Assembly: GCA_034925865.1 (NCBI GenBank)
Contig: JAYFRN010000005.1
Span: forward strand, 69,964-133,963
Length of the DNA: 64,000 nucleotides
Source: Oscillospiraceae bacterium
GTDB lineage: Bacteria; Bacillota; Clostridia; Oscillospirales; SIG627
Reading direction: 5' to 3'
Below the pieces are notes generated by a model. It saw nothing but the letters and a program-made list of their open reading frames with translations. It was not told where the DNA came from and made no database searches. This document shows positions 9,132-17,835 of the stretch, one piece after another. Every line of letters begins with the position of its first letter. The first letter of the stretch is position 1. Both the position numbers and the translations under genes were made by a program.

Positions 9132-9332
9132 GGCTATAAAGTTTATAAGCATATTGTTGAAGCGGTGAAAATGTATTTCACAATGATAATATGTCGAATG
9201 TGTAAAGCCAAATACAATTGATAGTTGTATTTTAAACAACTATTTGATAATTGTTTTCTATCCATACTCATGTTATCATATAATCACACCGGTGATAACA
9301 ACGCCGCTAAGCGGCTAATGGAGGTAATAATT

Positions 9333-10499
9333 ATGCAAATTACAATAGGTCAGAAAATACGTGAGCTACGCCGTCGTGACGGCAGGACGCAGGAAACACT
9401 GGCGGACGCGCTTGGTGTGACGAGTCAGGCTGTTTCACGCTGGGAGGCTGGCGGAAGTTATCCCGATATGGAGATCATTCCATCAATTGCGAACTATTTC
9501 GGTATTACTATTGATGAACTGTTCGGGTATGAGTGTGAACGTACCAAGAAAATTGATGCTCTTGTCAATGAGATACAGACAATGAACAAAGAAAACAACG
9601 GTGTTGATGTTTGTATTGACAGATGTCTGCAGCTTGCCCGGGAAGCAATGGTTGAATTTCCCGGCAACGAACGGATTATGCTGTGTCTGGCATCTGTGCT
9701 TTACAATACAGGATATGTCCGTTACGGTGAACATCATTTAACTGATACGGAAGGCTATGATGTATACGACGTGGAACGGCACAAAACTTATACAGAGTGG
9801 CAGGAAGCGATCAAGCTCTATGAAAAGCTGTTGTCTTCTTTAGGTGAAGGCGACCTTCGTCATCAGGCAGTGCGAGAACTGGTTCAGCTGTATGTTAATA
9901 CTGGTTGTTATGAAAAAGCTATGACAATTGCCGACAATGCTCCAAGTTTTAACGATTGCCGTGAGCTGCTGCGTTTCAATAGCTGTGATGGCAGTAAACG
10001 CTCAGAGATACTTGGCGATACTCTTCTAAAGCTCGTAGAAACATGTTCCAGTCTAATGATTTCTGGTGTCATGGTAAACAAATCCAATATGAATGAAAAC
10101 ACAGCAGTGCAGATCCTTCAAAATGCAGCTGCCATATATGATCTGGTCTACACGGATAAAAATTATGGGCTATATAATGGCAGTTTGACTCGTCTGTATC
10201 TGTATATGTCTGAACACCTCTGGCTTGATGGAAATCATGATGATGCATTCGCTGCTTTGGACAAAGCATTGGAATGTGCCAAAGCATATGAGGGTTTCAG
10301 CGGTCAAACAGAAATGACATTATCTGCGCCGTTGCTCCGTAAAGTAAAAATCAATCCGAAAGGATATTCAGATTTGCATATTGCATCTGGTTTATCTGAG
10401 GATTGGCCCTGGTGGTGCGTACCGGATTGCAGCAAAGTGAAGGCAGAAATGCAGGCTGATCCGCGCTGGGCAGAATGGGTTGCAAAAACAAGGGAATAA
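9333..10499 (+). CDS. XRE-family regulator with TPR-like C-terminus
   Basis: A 388-aa protein. Residues 1-65 are a lambda-Cro-type helix-turn-helix (IGQKIRELRRRDGRTQETLA, then LGVTSQAVSRWEAGGSYPDM). The rest is helical and TPR-like (EAIKLYEKLL, ELVQLYVNTGCYEKAMTIAD, NHDDAFAALDKALECAKAYE), as in many Firmicutes regulators that bind peptides or small ligands. GGAGGT at 9320-9325 fixes the start at 9333. A palindrome GCCGC-TAA-GCGGC (9303-9315) just before the ribosome site could be an autoregulatory operator (inference). It stands alone, closed by a terminator. Confidence 0.85.
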   Translation: MQITIGQKIRELRRRDGRTQETLADALGVTSQAVSRWEAGGSYPDMEIIPSIANYFGITIDELFGYECERTKKIDALVNEIQTMNKENNGVDVCIDRCLQLAREAMVEFPGNERIMLCLASVLYNTGYVRYGEHHLTDTEGYDVYDVERHKTYTEWQEAIKLYEKLLSSLGEGDLRHQAVRELVQLYVNTGCYEKAMTIADNAPSFNDCRELLRFNSCDGSKRSEILGDTLLKLVETCSSLMISGVMVNKSNMNENTAVQILQNAAAIYDLVYTDKNYGLYNGSLTRLYLYMSEHLWLDGNHDDAFAALDKALECAKAYEGFSGQTEMTLSAPLLRKVKINPKGYSDLHIASGLSEDWPWWCVPDCSKVKAEMQADPRWAEWVAKTRE

Positions 10500-10512
10500 G
10501 TATATAAATCAA

Positions 10513-10537
10513 GCCCCGCTTCGGCGGGGCATTTTCT
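10513..10537 (+). terminator. Intrinsic terminator after the XRE gene
   Basis: GCCCCGC-TTCG-GCGGGGC (10513-10530) with a UUCG tetraloop is followed by ATTTTCT. Confidence 0.9.
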
Positions 10538-10559
10538 ATGTTTGTTAATACTGCAATTA

Positions 10560-10745
10560 AATAATATCTGCCGGACAATCATAAAAAACATAGGACAGTA
10601 AGGAAATGATAAAAACAATGATTAATTTGAATTGGTCGATCCCCGACCAATTATAGATATGCAATCAATGGATATTGAACTCTGAAATCAATGATTTTAG
10701 AGGGTTTAGCTGGTTTTTCTATTGCCAAAATCTATGCCGATTAAA
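10560..10745 (+). repeat. Dispersed repeat family 2, copy 2c, next to family 1 sequence
   Basis: The stretch ATAATATCTGCCGGACAATC, then ATAAAAAACATAGGACAGTA, a hairpin AATTGGTCG / CGACCAATT and GGATATTGAACTC match copies at 44181, 44514, 57962 and 63503. The left flank CTGCAATTAAATAAT is a family 1 start, so this copy appears inserted in or beside a family 1 element. Confidence 0.65.
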
Positions 10746-10837
10746 AACGGTATTATTCAGTTCAAAGAGAGAAAAGACTCTGGTATATAGTTTTTTCTTA
10801 TAAGACAAGAATTATTTTATTGCTGTTTCAATAATGT
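10745..10837 (-). repeat. Dispersed repeat family 1, copy 1d (reverse)
   Basis: CAAAGAGAGAAAAGACTC, GGTATATAG, ACAAGAATTATTTTATTGCT and GTTTCAATAATG match the family 1 reverse consensus. It lies downstream of the minus-strand gene that ends at 10880. Confidence 0.65.
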
Positions 10838-10879
10838 AATAGCTCACGGCAAATCGGTGAAGCTGTGAAGATTGCTTGC

Positions 10880-11938
10880 TCATTCCGCTCTTTGAAAAGG
10901 ACACGGAGACTGTCCCGTCCATTTATACATATATACTTCGGAATAAAATGCGTTTTCCTTGCTGCCTTCATGCGATATATAAAATCTGCCGTCTCCCAGA
11001 GATACCAACCCTGTCGTGCCATATTTGCTTTCCCACCCATAAATACCGGTTGCTTTATCAAAAAGGCCCTCTTCGGATAGAGTAAGGACAAGACCTCTTT
11101 CGCCGTTGCTGCCTTTTAATATTTCCAATCTCGGTTTGATTAAGCCATTGATGGTATAAAGCGACCGATTTTGAAATTGTGGTTTGCTTCCTCTGTATAC
11201 GGCGGCAAGCCATTTATTTGTAAATGGATCGTATTCAAGATTCTGAATGCCATAGGTTGTATTGCCGGTATATACAAAATATTTATTTCTGGGTTCAACG
11301 GGACCGATTTTACTCAATCTGAGTGAAGATTCATATTGCGTCCAATCATCGCAGTCATATTGAACAATAACCTGGTAATCGTTATCCTGCCGGGAAATAT
11401 CTCCATATATTCCATATGCAACGCATAAATAATGCTTTCCATGTATTTCGCCGAAATCGGGTCCGAAGGAGATTCCGTCGATACCGCTGCAGCCATACCG
11501 ATGCTTTATTTTCCTGTTGATGTTCTCAACCTCGGTACAGTAATCGTCTGTTACGGTCTTAAGATATACCGTAGTCATTACTCCGTCGCCGTACGCATCC
11601 ATATTGAGCCGGTTTATTTTTTCGACATCAAAAATGGCGACATAAAAACCCTCCTCCGGCTTTTCATCTACGTTAAGCCGTCTTCGGATCGCCTCTCCGA
11701 TTGCGTCGTTTTTAAATTCGAGCGAAGCATAAACTTTATTGTTTTTATTATTATAGGCGATACATCCGAGATGACCGTAAATGCCTGTTACGCTTCCCAA
11801 AATTTTTCCGTCGATCGTTGTTTTAACCAGGATATTCGTAAAAGAATAATAGATATTTTCAATTTTCTTGTCCACCGCAATTCCCTGAACATGACCTTCC
11901 TTCCACAGTCCTGAATATATATAATCCGGAATTTCCAT
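10880..11938 (-). CDS. Conserved hypothetical protein, beta-propeller-like
   Basis: A 352-aa soluble protein without a signal peptide. It is built of beta-rich blocks with repeated aromatic/glycine motifs (GLWKEGHVQGIAVDKKI, VTGIYGHLGCIAYNNKN, TTYGIQNLEYDPFTNKWLAA, TGLVSLGDGRFYISHEGS), as in propeller folds. I do not recognise a named family. RBS AAGAGGCG lies 8 nt before the start. Together with the esterase gene upstream on the same strand it may belong to a sugar or glycoside pathway (inference). Confidence 0.6.
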   Translation of the reverse strand: MEIPDYIYSGLWKEGHVQGIAVDKKIENIYYSFTNILVKTTIDGKILGSVTGIYGHLGCIAYNNKNNKVYASLEFKNDAIGEAIRRRLNVDEKPEEGFYVAIFDVEKINRLNMDAYGDGVMTTVYLKTVTDDYCTEVENINRKIKHRYGCSGIDGISFGPDFGEIHGKHYLCVAYGIYGDISRQDNDYQVIVQYDCDDWTQYESSLRLSKIGPVEPRNKYFVYTGNTTYGIQNLEYDPFTNKWLAAVYRGSKPQFQNRSLYTINGLIKPRLEILKGSNGERGLVLTLSEEGLFDKATGIYGWESKYGTTGLVSLGDGRFYISHEGSKENAFYSEVYMYKWTGQSPCPFQRAE

Positions 11939-12102
11939 GTAAAAACGCCTCTTTTACTAAAATATTTTATTAAACTTAGATTTTTATTATGCAACCTCTA
12001 AAAACACGATTCTTCGAATCATTGCATTTAAATCGATTGTGCAACAGCAATATCCGATTCTAATATATCAATTTCAGTTGCTTTATGCAAAAATGAACAG
12101 GC

Positions 12103-13164
12103 TCAGCAAGGCTTGATCGAAGTATCAGTATCAATCAACAATTTTAAAATATTGATTGCATAGCATCTAGCCAGAAAATCATTGGGATGATTGATATTAT
12201 TGCCTGTGTAATCGCAATATTTTTTATTTATAAGAAGCTCTTTGTGAATATTAGCCATACCGATAACTTTTATATTAGGCGCAACCAATTCTTTTAATAC
12301 ATCATAATAAGCTTCCTGATAACCTACGAATGCGCTGTCAGGATTTGCAAGCATCGGAGCTACGAGGATAAAATCGCCTTGCCCGACCGTATCAATAATG
12401 CTTTTGATATTTTCCTTGAATTTTTCAGGTTTAACCATTAGAGTTCCGTCATTCATCCCGAAGGCCAGAACAGTCAGATCCGGATTGTTTTCGGCAATCA
12501 GCTTTTTTGCGTTTGCCGCACCCCAGCCGCTGTCCATTCCGTTGACCGCGGAATTTATCATATTAACTGATGTATTATACCGATCTTCCAGCTTCCATTT
12601 GATAAGCTCTCCCCATGTAGGCAAAAAAGGCTCTACATTCATAAAAAAGCTGGAATTGAATCCGCAGGTTATGCTGTCACCGTACAAGACATATTTAAGA
12701 GGCTTCTTATTTTTTAAAATACATAATGTATTTTTCAGCTTTGTGTCGTCAAATTTTTCATATTCAATCTTGCATTCGCTTTTATCAAATTCATATGAAA
12801 CGGCAATCTGATGCTCGATTATATAAGGAGAATTAGTAAATAAAACAAGATTAACTCCGTCGCATGCTTTTTGGAAAGATAAATTTTCTTCTTTTTTTGT
12901 TACATGATACAATTCATCCGTTATATACATCATTTTAGAATTCGGCAGCATAATAATCGTATTGTCTTCGATTTTATAATCTTTACCTTCGGTATATTTG
13001 ATATTCAAACCTGAATTCATAACGGAAACCCCGGATATAGGTTTATATCTGATATTTCCGCATGGCTGTTTATCTCCGATTTTATAAAGCATAACCGGCT
13101 CGTGAAGCATAAATCCAGTCTGCGTAAAATCCTCAAGATATTCGTTATAATTGTTTTTATTCAT
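12103..13164 (-). CDS. SGNH/GDSL-family hydrolase (carbohydrate esterase-like)
   Basis: A 353-aa protein. The C-terminal two thirds carry the SGNH blocks: nucleophile Ser in YVLYGDSITCGF (about residue 166), Gly block INSAVNGMDSGWG, Asn block VLAFGMNDG and the His of NNINHPNDFLARCY. The N-terminal ~140 residues are beta-rich, as in two-domain acetyl-xylan or other sugar deacetylases. No signal peptide is visible, so it likely acts in the cytoplasm on imported acylated sugars (inference). GAAAGGA precedes the start. The next gene on this strand lies 165 nt downstream. Confidence 0.8.
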   Translation of the reverse strand: MNKNNYNEYLEDFTQTGFMLHEPVMLYKIGDKQPCGNIRYKPISGVSVMNSGLNIKYTEGKDYKIEDNTIIMLPNSKMMYITDELYHVTKKEENLSFQKACDGVNLVLFTNSPYIIEHQIAVSYEFDKSECKIEYEKFDDTKLKNTLCILKNKKPLKYVLYGDSITCGFNSSFFMNVEPFLPTWGELIKWKLEDRYNTSVNMINSAVNGMDSGWGAANAKKLIAENNPDLTVLAFGMNDGTLMVKPEKFKENIKSIIDTVGQGDFILVAPMLANPDSAFVGYQEAYYDVLKELVAPNIKVIGMANIHKELLINKKYCDYTGNNINHPNDFLARCYAINILKLLIDTDTSIKPC

Positions 13165-13430
13165 ATTAAGACTATTCCTTTCTATATTGCTGACCGAAAA
13201 ATTTATCTACGAATACCTCGTATTTGTGGAAACACCTGTTTGAGAGGCTTTCGGTAGCTTTGGTGCGCATCGCTTTCGACAAAAACTGGTTGTTTTAAGC
13301 AGCTTTACAATAGCATTTTTAAATCATTAAGTCAATAGATGAGGCAAATTTTGGTGAGCCTACAGGAGTATGACCACGAAATTGAATTGTCATCATCTTG
13401 TTCCTGCACATATACTGTATGGTGAACAAT

Positions 13431-13462
13431 GGCGTTCGCTTTTTACCGAGCGGCGCCTTTTT
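13431..13462 (+). terminator. Terminator-like hairpin upstream of asnB
   Basis: GGCG-TT-CGCT / AGCG-G-CGCC followed by TTTTTC, located 102 nt before the asnB start in an otherwise featureless 399-nt divergent gap (13165-13563). It may be a leader attenuator. A hairpin AACCGC / GCGGTT follows near 13522-13540. No T-box consensus was found. Confidence 0.4.
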
Positions 13463-13563
13463 CATTTCGGTGAGCAAGTTATTATTTTTAAGGTTTAAAT
13501 CGCAATTCCGGTAAGCTGAAACCGCTAAAATTTGCGGTTCGGCAGAAAGGCATGGTCATAGAG

Positions 13564-15405
13564 ATGTGTGGAATCGCAGGATTTTGTAATTACGAAAGAA
13601 ATTTTACCGATCAATACGGTCTTTGGAATGATATATTGATTAAAATGCGGAAAGCTGTCGCCCATCGGGGCAGCGATCAGACTGGAGAATATTTAAAAAG
13701 TCATGTAGGACTTGGTCACACAAGACTGTCAATCAGGGATATATCCGGCGGAGCGCAGCCGATTGTAAGGAATATTTGCGGTACGGAGTATGCTATTATA
13801 TATAACGGCGAAATTTATAATATTGATGAACTAAAGCCCGCATTGACAAAGGCCGGATATAATTTTCAAACTACTACGGATACGGAAGTTATTTTATACT
13901 TATATATCGAGTACGGCTGCGATTTTGTGAGCCGCCTGAACGGTATCTTCGCTTTTGCGATATGGGACAGCGGCTTAGAAAAGCTCATTTTATATCGCGA
14001 CAGAGCAGGGATAAAACCGCTGTTTTATGCAATCAGAAATAATACTCTTGTGTTCGGTTCTGAGCCAAAGGCGTTATTCTGCCATCCCGAGGTAAAACCG
14101 GAAATTGACATAGACAGCTTTCGTGAGGTTTTCGGCATCGGGCCGGCACGGACGCCGGGATGCGGTGTGTTCAAAGGAATAAACGAAATATTGCCCGGAC
14201 GCTTTGCGGTGTTTACAATAGAGGGATTTAAGCAATCGCAATATTGGGAGCTGACTGCGCGAGAACATTCTGACAGCTATGAACAAACGGTAGAAACCGT
14301 ATCATTTTTAGTCAGAGATGCGATCAAGCGACAGATGGTGTCCGATGTGCCGGTCTGCAGCTTTTTATCCGGAGGTGTAGATTCGAGCATAGTGACGGGT
14401 GTTGCGTCAAATTATCTGAAAAAGAGAGGGGGAAAGCTCAACACATTTTCCTTTGACTTTTCCGGTAACGATGTTTATTTTAAGTCCAACAGCTTTCAGC
14501 CAGAACGGGACCGAATGTACGTGGATAAAATGGTTGCTGCATATGATCTGAATCATACCTGCCTGGAGTGCGACGAATCTCTGCTTGCGGATATGCTCCA
14601 TACGGTTGTCGACGCGAAGGATATGCCGGGTATGGCGGATATCGATGCATCTCTTATATACTTTTGCGGTCTTGTAAAGGAAAAAAACAAAGTGGCGTTG
14701 ACGGGTGAATGCGCCGATGAGATATTCGGCGGATATCCCTGGTTTTACAGAAAAGAGCTGATGAATGCGGACGGATTCCCATGGTCATATGATATTTCGG
14801 CAAGAACCGCGTTGTTAACAGATGATTTTATAAAATCGCTCGAGCTTGATGAATATGTATCAGAAAAATACCGTAAAACGCTCAGGGAGGTTCCCGCTTT
14901 ATACGATGAAACAGCGGAAGACAAAAGGCGCAGGGAAATAACATATCTGAATATAAAATGGTTTATGCAGACTCTGCTTGACCGTATGGACAGGGCGAGT
15001 ATGTATTGCGGGCTTGAGGCAAGGGTGCCTTTCGCAGACCACAGGATTATTGAATATCTCTACAATGTACCGTGGAATATGAAGTGCGTCAACGGAGTGG
15101 AAAAATCACTCCTTCGCGAGGCCTGCGCCGACTTGCTGCCCGAAGAGGTTTTGCATCGCAAAAAGAGCCCTTATCCAAAAACCTATAATCCAAACTTTCA
15201 TAAGCTTGTTTACGGACGCTTTTCGCAGATTCTCGAAAACCCAAACGCACCGGTTATGGCGTTTATCGATCAGAAAAAAGCGCGCGATTTTATGGCGCTG
15301 CCTGTGGAATACGGCAAGCCGTGGTTCGGGCAGCTCATGGCTGCGCCTCAGATGGCGGCATACATTCTGCAGGTAAACGGATGGATGGAAAAATTTCATT
15401 TATAA
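13564..15405 (+). CDS. asnB: Asparagine synthetase (glutamine-hydrolysing)
   Basis: A 613-aa two-domain enzyme making asparagine from aspartate, glutamine and ATP. The N-terminal Ntn-hydrolase glutaminase starts MCGIAGF with Cys2 as nucleophile, which fixes the start at 13564 rather than the ORF ATG at 13552. Further glutaminase motifs are AHRGSDQTG, YNGEIYN and TDTEVILYLY. The synthetase domain has the PP-loop SFLSGGVDSSIV (about residues 260-271) and LTGECADEIFGGYPW. It ends in a terminator-like hairpin, ATCCCG-AAGG-CGGGAT, near 15421-15436. Confidence 0.93.
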   Translation: MCGIAGFCNYERNFTDQYGLWNDILIKMRKAVAHRGSDQTGEYLKSHVGLGHTRLSIRDISGGAQPIVRNICGTEYAIIYNGEIYNIDELKPALTKAGYNFQTTTDTEVILYLYIEYGCDFVSRLNGIFAFAIWDSGLEKLILYRDRAGIKPLFYAIRNNTLVFGSEPKALFCHPEVKPEIDIDSFREVFGIGPARTPGCGVFKGINEILPGRFAVFTIEGFKQSQYWELTAREHSDSYEQTVETVSFLVRDAIKRQMVSDVPVCSFLSGGVDSSIVTGVASNYLKKRGGKLNTFSFDFSGNDVYFKSNSFQPERDRMYVDKMVAAYDLNHTCLECDESLLADMLHTVVDAKDMPGMADIDASLIYFCGLVKEKNKVALTGECADEIFGGYPWFYRKELMNADGFPWSYDISARTALLTDDFIKSLELDEYVSEKYRKTLREVPALYDETAEDKRRREITYLNIKWFMQTLLDRMDRASMYCGLEARVPFADHRIIEYLYNVPWNMKCVNGVEKSLLREACADLLPEEVLHRKKSPYPKTYNPNFHKLVYGRFSQILENPNAPVMAFIDQKKARDFMALPVEYGKPWFGQLMAAPQMAAYILQVNGWMEKFHL

Positions 15406-15474
15406 CAAATATGATATTTTATCCCGAAGGCGGGATGAGGGTATTTTTGTTCGGAACAAAACTATCCATATTAA

Positions 15475-15622
15475 TACCCCTTAAGTAATTACAGCAATTA
15501 CAAATCAGCTCCGGTTATGGTATCAATGTGGGTAATTTAATAATCCCTGTTTTATATGAGAAAGCTCATATATCAAAGTCTTTTCTCTCTTTTAGCGGTA
15601 ATTATTAATTCCGAGTTAATAA
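15475..15622 (+). repeat. Dispersed repeat family 1, copy 1e with a short insertion
   Basis: AATTACAGCAATTA is followed by about 36 nt foreign to the family. The element then resumes with AATTTAATAATCCCTGTTTT, a hairpin around TATATGAGAAAGC and TTTTCTCTCTTTTAGCGG, TAATTATTAATT and CCGAGTTAATAA. Confidence 0.65.
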
Positions 15623-15709
15623 AGCGCGATATACATCGCCCGTTTATAAATATATCAATAATCAGTTCAGACTTCAATAAATTTTGTATATAAATATTTA
15701 AAAAATATC

Positions 15710-15738
15710 TTGACAAAGACTTATCAAGGTGTTATACT
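15710..15738 (+). promoter_or_regulatory. Near-consensus sigma-A promoter for the acetyltransferase/methyltransferase array
   Basis: TTGACA (15710-15715), 17-nt spacer, TATACT (15733-15738). It is the only clear promoter seen upstream of the long plus-strand array that runs to about 22957. Confidence 0.85.
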
Positions 15739-15770
15739 TGAAAAAATTTCCTCAAGGAGTGTTTCGGCAA

Positions 15771-15881
15771 TGTTGGGTATGTTTAGAAAATACACTAATA
15801 ACCCATCTATGGCGCACGATACTGGATATTATGCATATCCGGACGGGCTTACATTGTCGTACCCTTATCGGGAAATATAGT
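15771..15881 (+). CDS. 36-codon leader peptide ahead of an attenuator
   Basis: ATG 15771 has an excellent site, AAGGAG (15753-15758). The ORF encodes 36 residues starting MLGMFRKYTNNPSM, rich in Tyr/Pro toward its end (YYAYPDG, SYPYREI), and stops at a TAG near 15879. An intrinsic terminator starts about 25 nt after the stop, and the HAD gene follows. This layout is typical of translation-dependent attenuation of antibiotic-resistance operons (inference). It lies in a different frame from the longer overlapping open frame, which has no ribosome site. Confidence 0.6.
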
Positions 15882-15905
15882 TATATTTTTAGGATAAGAA
15901 TTTAC

Positions 15906-15943
15906 GCGGTGCAAGCCAAAACAAAGGCTTGCGCCGCTTTTTT
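15906..15943 (+). terminator. Leader terminator / attenuator hairpin
   Basis: The 12-bp stem GCGGTGCAAGCC / GGCTTGCGCCGC (one G-U pair), loop AAAACAAA, is followed by TTTTTT. It lies between the leader ORF and the ribosome site of the HAD gene, so the array downstream is expressed only by read-through. Confidence 0.85.
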
Positions 15944-15960
15944 ATTTAAAGGAGTTAAAT

Positions 15961-16551
15961 ATGAAAGCAATAATATTAGATATGTATGGTGTTATTTTAA
16001 AAGATACAGGCGATGGTTTTATATCATATGTCAACCGAACATTTCCCGATTTAAGTGTTTCTGATATATATGCGCACTGGGACAAAGCGGACTTGGGTGA
16101 AATATCCTCATTGGAAGTATTTAAGTTATTGGGATATCAAGACGATCTCAGTAAAATAGAAAAAGAATATTTGGATACTGTGGAAATTGACGAAACATTT
16201 TATGGTTTTGCTTCAACCATAACGGAAAAGTACAAATTAGCATTAATATCAAACGATTCAAGCGAATGGAGTAGATATTTTCGTGATAAGTATAAAATCA
16301 ACAATTATTTTGATGTCATAACAGTGAGCGGCGATGTAAAAGTTAAAAAGCCCGATGTAAAAATATTTACGCTAACGCTTGAAAAGCTCGGAGTTTCAGC
16401 ATCTGATTGTGTATATGTGGATGACAGAAGATTTAATTTGGATGCAGCACAAACACTTGGTATGGACACAATCTTATTCAACAGCAGAAACGTTCCTTAT
16501 GAGGGGAAAACCGTTAAGGATTTCATCGAACTTGCAGATATATTATCTTGA
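15961..16551 (+). CDS. HAD-superfamily hydrolase (subfamily IA)
   Basis: A 196-aa haloacid-dehalogenase-like phosphatase. Motif I is ILDMYGVIL with Asp7 as nucleophile; the usual second Asp is Tyr, as in dehalogenase-type members. Motif II is LALISNDSSEW, the Lys is in VKVKKPDVKIF and motif III is CVYVDDRRFNLDAA. The short helical cap lies between motifs I and II. AAAGGAG is spaced 8 nt from ATG. It is the first structural gene after the attenuator. Confidence 0.85.
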   Translation: MKAIILDMYGVILKDTGDGFISYVNRTFPDLSVSDIYAHWDKADLGEISSLEVFKLLGYQDDLSKIEKEYLDTVEIDETFYGFASTITEKYKLALISNDSSEWSRYFRDKYKINNYFDVITVSGDVKVKKPDVKIFTLTLEKLGVSASDCVYVDDRRFNLDAAQTLGMDTILFNSRNVPYEGKTVKDFIELADILS

Positions 16552-16574
16552 TATTTTCAGAAAGGAATAAAAAC

Positions 16575-17054
16575 ATGAATATCACAATACGAAACGCCGA
16601 GAGCGGCGACAATTTGAAGATTCATCTTCTTCAGGAGGAGATAGCAAAGCTACACTTTGACGGCAGACCTGACCTGTTCCGCCAGGAAGCGCGGTATTAT
16701 TCTGACGAAGCTTTTTCAGAAATGCTCAATGATTCCAATCATTTTATTTTCATTGCCGAAAATGAGAGCGGAGAGATTGCGGGATACGCTTTCGCATATA
16801 TAATAAAATACCGCGGACACAGTACATACCGCGATTTCGATATGTTTTATATCGGCGACATATGCGTTTTAAGCACATACAGACGGCATGGTATAGGAAA
16901 GAAGCTGTTTGAAAAATGCAAATTGCAGGCGATCAATTCACACTGTGATAATATTGATCTCGGAGTATTCAGCTTCAACCGCGATGCGATCGCGTTCTAC
17001 GAAAGCTGCGGCATGAGCGAGCGAATGAGAAGAATGGAAATGAGGATTGATTAA
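16575..17054 (+). CDS. GNAT N-acetyltransferase
   Basis: A 159-aa single GNAT domain. Motif A is ICVLSTYRRHGIGKKLFEKC and the C-terminal part NRDAIAFYESCGMSERMRRMEM is typical. Start 16575 follows AGAAAGGAA (16559-16567); the longer frame from 16548 overlaps the HAD gene. It is joined to the next gene by TAAATG, giving translational coupling. The substrate is unknown. Confidence 0.85.
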   Translation: MNITIRNAESGDNLKIHLLQEEIAKLHFDGRPDLFRQEARYYSDEAFSEMLNDSNHFIFIAENESGEIAGYAFAYIIKYRGHSTYRDFDMFYIGDICVLSTYRRHGIGKKLFEKCKLQAINSHCDNIDLGVFSFNRDAIAFYESCGMSERMRRMEMRID

Positions 17055-17831
17055 ATGGACGAGTTGAAATTGGTTTTCCCGACGCCGGAAATGGAAAATG
17101 CCGTTATGGATTACAGAACAGAATTCTTCGATAACGGAGAGATAAGAATTCACGGCAGCGGCGGACTGCATAATGACAGTGATTATCGGATATATCTTGA
17201 TAAAATAACGCACAAGCTTATAAAATCGGGATTTGATGTAACAGCTCTTGATTTATCTGCTCCTGTGATAGAGGTAACAAGAAATAAGCTTAAAGAGGGA
17301 AATTATCAGGCAAATTTGATTGTCTCCAATATGACAGATTTCAAGCTTGACCGCAAGTTTTCTCTGGCAATAATCGCTCGCAGTGGTTTTATGCACTTGC
17401 TTTCAGCGGAAGAACAACGCCAAGCGTTATGCAATATATATAATCATTTAACCGATGATGGTATACTTACGCTCAACACATTTCAACCACACCCTAAAAT
17501 ACAGTCAAATCAAATGAACACCTCACCTGATGATTTTACTCTGCGTTCTGAATATATAAATAAGGACGGTCACAGAGAACGGATATACAATGCGATTACT
17601 TACAATTACCAAACACAAATCATGAGCGGTAACTGGAAATTTGAAACGCTGGATGATAACGGAAATATTATTGATACACGCATTCGACCGCTTGCAATGC
17701 GGCAAACATATAAACAGGAAATTGAGTATTTGTTTAAGTTGTGCAATTTTGATATAGTCAATGTTTATAACGACTACCGAAAATCACCGTATAACGGTAA
17801 TTGCATATGGATTTTAAACAAGAGAGGCTGA
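17055..17831 (+). CDS. Chimeric protein: GNAT N-terminus fused to a methyltransferase lacking SAM motif I
   Basis: A 258-aa protein. Residues 1-50 (LKLVFPTPEMENAVMDYRTE, then GEIRIHGSGGLHNDSDYR) match the start of a common GNAT group. From about residue 55 it reads as a class I methyltransferase beginning only at strand beta-2 (KSGFDVTALDLS) and continuing through SNMTDF, SGFMHLLSAEEQ, LNTFQPHPK and the C-terminal region FKLCNFDIVNVYNDY. The Gly-rich SAM-binding motif that must precede GFDVTALD is absent. The gene is open and coupled (TAAATG to the gene before, 4 nt to the next) but is probably enzymatically dead or altered. Confidence 0.75.
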   Translation: MDELKLVFPTPEMENAVMDYRTEFFDNGEIRIHGSGGLHNDSDYRIYLDKITHKLIKSGFDVTALDLSAPVIEVTRNKLKEGNYQANLIVSNMTDFKLDRKFSLAIIARSGFMHLLSAEEQRQALCNIYNHLTDDGILTLNTFQPHPKIQSNQMNTSPDDFTLRSEYINKDGHRERIYNAITYNYQTQIMSGNWKFETLDDNGNIIDTRIRPLAMRQTYKQEIEYLFKLCNFDIVNVYNDYRKSPYNGNCIWILNKRG

Positions 17832-17835
17832 TATT

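Noticed and set aside
13380-13563. T-box riboswitch for asnB
   Set aside because: A terminator-like stem is present but no specifier stem or GGGTGG-ACCGCG T-box sequence was found.
15729-16064. 111-codon frame overlapping the leader region
   Set aside because: It crosses the promoter -10, the leader ORF and the attenuator and enters the HAD gene out of frame; the 36-codon leader ORF has the ribosome site.
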